Assembly: GCA_963169105.1 (NCBI GenBank)
Contig: OY720632.1
Location: 190,588,448-190,652,447 of the forward strand
From: Ceriagrion tenellum
Lineage: Eukaryota; Arthropoda; Insecta; Odonata; Coenagrionidae
Direction of reading: 5' to 3'
Length of the DNA stretch: 64,000 bases
Under the pieces are notes generated by a model, which was given only the letters and a program-made list of their open reading frames with translations, searched no databases and was not told where the DNA came from. Position numbers and translations under genes: made by a program. Numbering within the stretch: the first letter of the stretch is position 1; every line of letters begins with the position of its first letter. Below are positions 59,496 to 64,000 of this stretch, one piece after another.

Positions 59496-62075
59496 AACCA
59501 TTGCGTCTGTGAGATGATCGTAGCTATGTAGGCAAATGCGTTTGTGATTCTCCATCAGCTTCGAAGTAATGACTTGAATAATATTATTTCATGTATCTTG
59601 TAGTAGTCTCGATACCTCCTAGGTCACGTAAAATATCGTAATATTCTCCCATTTATTTATCGAGGCAGATGAAGTGTATCATTTCTGTTAGAAAACTTAG
59701 GAAAACGAAGAAATAACACGCCATTGTCGATGCCATCTAGGTATTTCCATCGGTTTGACCTGGTGACAATAAACACTACCTTCAGCATCTCTCGTTGCAG
59801 TTCGCAAGCTATGAAGAGGGCATAGTCACATATTTACTCCTTTGTCAAAATTCACTGTTGTCCATTCGTTTGCACATAGATACTTATCCGTCGCGACGGC
59901 TTAATTCTCCCGAGCCAAAGCCTTGGTGGCCAACTTACTCAATTGAATGGGGAGTGGACAAGATCAGTATATTCAGTCCGCGAGAATTTTCATGACCAGA
60001 GAATTAGATTAAATCTGTGAGACCCTCACCATTGTTACCCGTCGACCGCGTGACCAAGAAGCGTAAGTAATATTTCGACTGGAGGCCACTTAGCACTGTC
60101 CAATATAGAGAAGTACTCATTAGTAGCACCTGCTCGAAAGGCGGCATGTTCAATACACTGTTAACCCAGAATGATTGGCAATGATTATTGGTCTTTACCC
60201 GAAACGAAACTTGATTTGGATTACACCTCACGGTGAATAGTTGAAGCTTCAGAATGATATAGGTGAGGCAACTGAAGAGTTGTAATTTATTCCAACATTT
60301 GATATTTATAATGACGCAGTTACTTTTCTCTTAGAAATAATGTGCTCATATCTCTGCCTTTCTCAGCCATGGAAAAATTGTACTAAACACTAAAAAACTT
60401 CAAAATTTAAACGAAGGTATTTTACTTTTGGAATTTCCACGGCAAGGAAATATTAATAAGGGTGAAAGTAGTTCAAATGTTATCGCGTTTTTTTATATAC
60501 GGCATCACGACCTCCAAATTTTCACAACATTGTGAAGCGCGTCAGTAAGACTTGAACATCCTTTTCATCGGTTTCGCGTAGTGACAACAGACATACGCTC
60601 TCTTTCCCATTGTTCAGAGCCACTCAACAGAAACGTCCCTTCAATATTGATATTTCGAAATTTGGTTTTTGCCCCACTTGACTTAAGGTAAGACTCTTGC
60701 AGGTCTAACTTTGGAAGGCCTCCGAGTTATTGCGTCATTCTTCAGAAGCACGCACCTCTTGTTTGTTTCTGCGATTGAGGGGAAACAAGGTGAATGATCT
60801 CATTGCAAGCGGTCGTATTATTATTCACAACAATATTTTCGAAAATGATCTTTACTTCTGCCGACGAAGAATTCCCGTATGCTATACCTTTATATAAATC
60901 GGCTACACTTAAAAGTGATGATATTATTGGACCAATATAATTGTCAGTCTTTACTCTACGTAAACATATCACTTGAGAGAGAAATTGGGTTACTGACACG
61001 AAGTCAAAATTATATCCTTCTAGTATGACATGAAGAAATACCGACCGAAGATTCAGGCGACAGCGCGTAGTCCTCGTCGGTAATAATCAAGATGATTTTC
61101 GGAATTATTGTCGAAAATAGTTATACGGTCGATTACAATGAGATCATCCCCAATGTTTCCAATCAACCGTAGAAACAAGTGAGAGAGTTTCCGAATAATG
61201 TCGCAACAACTCGGAGTTCTTCCGCGCTCTGAGCTATTGCAACCTTTTTTGAGTCAAGTGGGGCACTATTGAATCTGGGAAAAAATCAATACTGAAGAAC
61301 AGTGAATGTGAATCACTTGAAATAATGAAAGAGAGTGTTTCTTGAAACTACGCAAAATAAATTAAAAGGACGTTACAAGTCGTACTAACTTTCTTCACAA
61401 TTTCGTGCGTTGTGGGGATGTCATAAATAAAAACGATGACATTTGAACAACATACACACTTATTAATCCATCCTTGTGGCGCAACTTTCAAGGGTAACAG
61501 ACCATATAATAACATAATACTCTCGTATTTTCGATTTAAATTACAAAGTTTTAATAAATTCTAAGGAGTTAATTATGATTTTACAATAGGTGAGAATGGT
61601 AGAGATAGTAACACAATATTTAAAAGAGAATAATAATAGCTTCGTTAATCACATAAAATGATAGAATATTTGTTAGCTCGTCGGTCTCATCGTATCCATT
61701 AGATTTCGTCGTCAGAGGCTACAGCTATTCACGAGAAAAGGCTAAATTCAAATGATTAGATGGCCCTGGGAAAAAGGACGTAGGATGACTGTTAATTGTT
61801 TCGGGTCAAAAAAATGAACAATATTAGATAGCATTGAAAAGGACCTGTTATGCCTTCTTTTCCCTAACGATTACATGAGAAAAGATATCCACTTTATGTG
61901 CCCTTATAAAAAAAATCATGGTTAATACAAGATTTTACGTGAGCCTGGAGAGAATGAGATTACTGAAAGAAATTTAAATAATATTATAACAGTAATTACT
62001 TAGTATTGCGCAACAACTGATATGATATTCACAAATGTATCTGTCTCCATCGATAATCTTTCATACGTTATCCTC
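59496..62075. repeat. Diverged inner inverted repeat of the fold-back
   Basis: The left half (59,496 to about 60,960) and right half (about 60,975 to 62,075) align in inverted orientation over most of their length with many substitutions and indels. Anchors include ATAATATTATTT, TCACGTAAAAT, CTCTCTTTC and ATGATCTCATTG. The left half is about 360 bp longer. No conserved reading frame was found in either direction. Confidence 0.75.
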
Positions 62076-63291
62076 CGCGATGAAGGAAGTTTTAAAAATC
62101 AACTTTTGTTGTGGGGAAAAGAAAAAGAATGGATTCAGTTTGATTACCGGATTGGTTTTTATGCACGAATGCCGACTTGGATTCATACCGTGCTGATTTC
62201 GGATTGGCCGAATCATCAACAAAGAGTCATCGGCCAATCACGACGAAGGGCGGAATCGAAATCCGCTATTTAAGACTGGCATCATTGCTACAATCTTCAC
62301 GTTCCAGCCAGGACAACATCGTGCGATCACCACCAGACAAAGAAGAAGGTCGACCACCCAAGGATAACAAAGGAGAGAGCTTGAGAATGGGATCTTCTGC
62401 AAGAGTCCGATTGCCATTGCGACGAGTCGGTGTCCTTGATGAAAGGACGATCCCCGAAGGAGTACCAGCCAGCGAAGACTGCCCGTGGGCGGCCGTGTTG
62501 AATGGAATACCATCCTCGTGACGTCCTTTCACAGGTTCATCAGCGACGTGATAGGGACAGGGATTTGGAACGTTTGAGAGGCCCGACCAACGGTAACCGA
62601 TCTTACGTAACCACTTTCCGAAGGGGCCTCCCCGCCTGGGGATCTAAGGCCCGAGGTTCCGGCCCGGAGAGAATGGCTTCCGGTCTTGGAGACCGGGAGT
62701 CGAGAAGACTACGGCTGGTACACGAAAGAACCCCTTAGCCGCCCCCGACGCACTCGTTGGCCTGGCTAAGGGCCCCATTTTACACCCCCAGCCATTGCAC
62801 TGCCTTTGCACTCTTAGGCAGGCTGGGGACCGAAAATCAGAACATCGCCCAACGCAAACAGTGGCGTGGCCAAGTTAACTGAGACCTTGGTTCTCACACG
62901 CTGGGGCAGAGAGGGCTGTTCTCCGCTCTCCTGCGGGAAAGCGGTCCAATAGGTACACGCGGGATGGGAGGGGGGAGTTATAGGCACACTAATTACTGGC
63001 CTTTGAACGCCAAAGTCAGTCGCGACACCCGGTAAAGTGACCCCGAGGTCTTTGTTCGCGCCTTCCGAACACAGATATTACGTAGGATTCCGGAATAATT
63101 AATACCAAGAAAAGAAAACGAATTATTTCCCAGGAAGCCAATCATATCGCGGCTAATTTCGTAGTATTAGGTACCGAATCTTTTCTTTCAAAAAGTTAAC
63201 ATGAAAATAACGTAAATTATAAACTATATTGAATTTTTCTCTGCCATAAATTAATCTTATTTTTGCCTTTGGCTTCAGAATTTTTAGGGAC
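62076..63291 (+). repeat. Right outer arm of the fold-back
   Basis: Inverted partner of 58,280-59,495. It reads outward from the AT-rich inner edge through a promoter-like block into the GC-rich block, then AT-rich sequence. The outer end CTTCAGAATTTTTAGGGAC corresponds to the LINE-like scrap at the left arm's end. Confidence 0.92.
62234..62274 (+). promoter_or_regulatory. CCAAT plus TATA-like promoter, right arm
   Basis: GGCCAATCACG at 62,232 and CTATTTAAG at 62,266 on the + strand, mirror image of the left arm. Transcripts would run outward into the GC-rich block. Confidence 0.5.
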
Positions 63292-64000
63292 TATCAGCCT
63301 TTTCAATACTTATACTTTAGCGTATGTTTGAAATAATCAACATACAATTTGAGAAATGGAATACAGTAACGGCATTGCTAGGTTTATTTAGGGAAATGTT
63401 AAGGCAAAATTTTTATATTTGTCAAAGTGGCATAAAAAACCGAGCGGAGATTTAAGACCAATTGCTTTGATAGTTTGCAAATATCTTTTCAAAATATTTA
63501 CGATCCAAGTATTTGCACATTAATCAAAATTTAATATATAATGTAGTGTATTTCAGAGCATTTATGTAATCATTGTAATTGCTAGGCACGTTATAATGCT
63601 CACGTACTGTCCCGGCGAAGGCGTAGTACCTAGAGGTCCCGTGTTTCCAGCCACGGTAAGGTAACACCTGGGCTTCAGAATAGATCTCTGAAGGCCATGG
63701 CGAACAATGGCATTGATACGTCACGACTATCAAATGACGATATTGAAAATACGCGTTTGTGCATTTAACCACCGTTGCCAGCACGCAAGTCCTTAATTTT
63801 TAATTATAACCGTCCAGTTTCCATGGTACGATATATATTCCAAGGATTACAAAAGTCCAAACATAAAAAAATACTTAAAATAGGTAGGACGGCATTTATG
63901 AGCGACTGATTGACTGAGCGAGCGATTTATACCTGAAAGCATTCGATTCACGCTATCCCCATTTGAGGATGAGGAAGTAAAAAGAGCTCTTTAATCTGCG
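63292..64000. other. Unassigned sequence
   Basis: No recognisable gene or repeat. The 86-residue minus frame at 63,784-63,524 matches nothing that I know. Confidence 0.45.

Larger units (their letters stand above)
58280..63291. mobile_element. Giant 5-kb fold-back (inverted-repeat) structure of unknown family
   Basis: The left outer arm 58,280-59,495 and right outer arm 62,076-63,291 are nearly identical 1.2-kb inverted copies. Towards the centre the two halves remain inverted relatives but are strongly diverged. For example, GCCCCACTTGACTT at 60,671 pairs with its complement at 61,251, and TCACGTAAAAT occurs on both sides. The apparent centre is near 60,967. No transposase, RT or other protein was recognised in any frame. 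A diverged single copy of the outer arm exists at 6,838-7,755, so the arm is a repeat family. No target duplication was found. Confidence 0.85.

Noticed and set aside
62177..62521. 114-residue frame found identically in both fold-back arms
   Set aside because: Its repetition reflects the near-identical arms. The related copy at 6.8-7.7 kb does not preserve the same protein, so coding is not supported.
1..64000. CRISPR arrays, rRNA genes, bacterial-type operons or ribosome-binding sites
   Set aside because: Nothing of this kind was seen. The spliced gene and transposon content are eukaryotic.

Overview
This window is animal nuclear DNA, most likely from an arthropod and probably an insect. 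It is AT-rich, with long introns and abundant transposon remains. The one host gene that can be read with confidence has its closest recalled relatives among insect mitochondrial glutamate carriers. The species cannot be named from the sequence.

Host gene. Seven coding exons on the + strand (17,594 to 35,077) encode a mitochondrial carrier of the SLC25A22/GC1 type. All seven join in frame across consensus GT/AG introns and give 296 residues after the first visible Leu. All three carrier repeats and their P-x-[DE]-x-x-K signatures are intact. The exon carrying the start codon was not found. A CpG-rich block with an Inr-like TCAGTT at 14,235-14,400 is a possible promoter. A long repeat-poor stretch after the stop codon (35,078 to about 39,390) looks like 3' UTR plus downstream flank.

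Mobile DNA upstream and in introns. 1-10 kb holds a dead Tc1-like transposase, two LINE reverse-transcriptase fragments, a tRNA-derived SINE, a CR1-like LINE 3' end, a hAT end, a diverged single copy of the 58-63 kb repeat and a 116-bp hairpin MITE. 10.97-14.05 kb is a hAT-like element whose transposase-like ORF has one in-frame stop. 16.1-17.3 kb is a CR1-like LINE split by a piggyBac-type MITE. The introns contain another LINE fragment, a possible nonautonomous DNA element, a G-run, palindromes, an 830-bp piggyBac-type element with TTAA at both ends and a 44-bp hairpin array, and a truncated mariner.

Downstream of the gene. 40.8-44.25 kb is an endonuclease/RT LINE on the minus strand, interrupted by a gypsy-type integrase fragment with one putative LTR. 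45.75-47.58 kb is a nested inverted-repeat structure. 48.2-51.0 kb is a longer but dead LINE. 52-58 kb is mostly unassigned apart from CR1-like 3' tails.

Most unusual region. 58,280-63,291 is a 5-kb fold-back structure. Its outer 1.2-kb arms are nearly identical, while the inner arms are clearly related but strongly diverged. Each outer arm carries a conserved CCAAT-plus-TATA arrangement pointing outward, which is also kept in the diverged single copy at 6.84-7.76 kb. No protein or known family was recognised for this unit, so it is the best candidate here for something undescribed.
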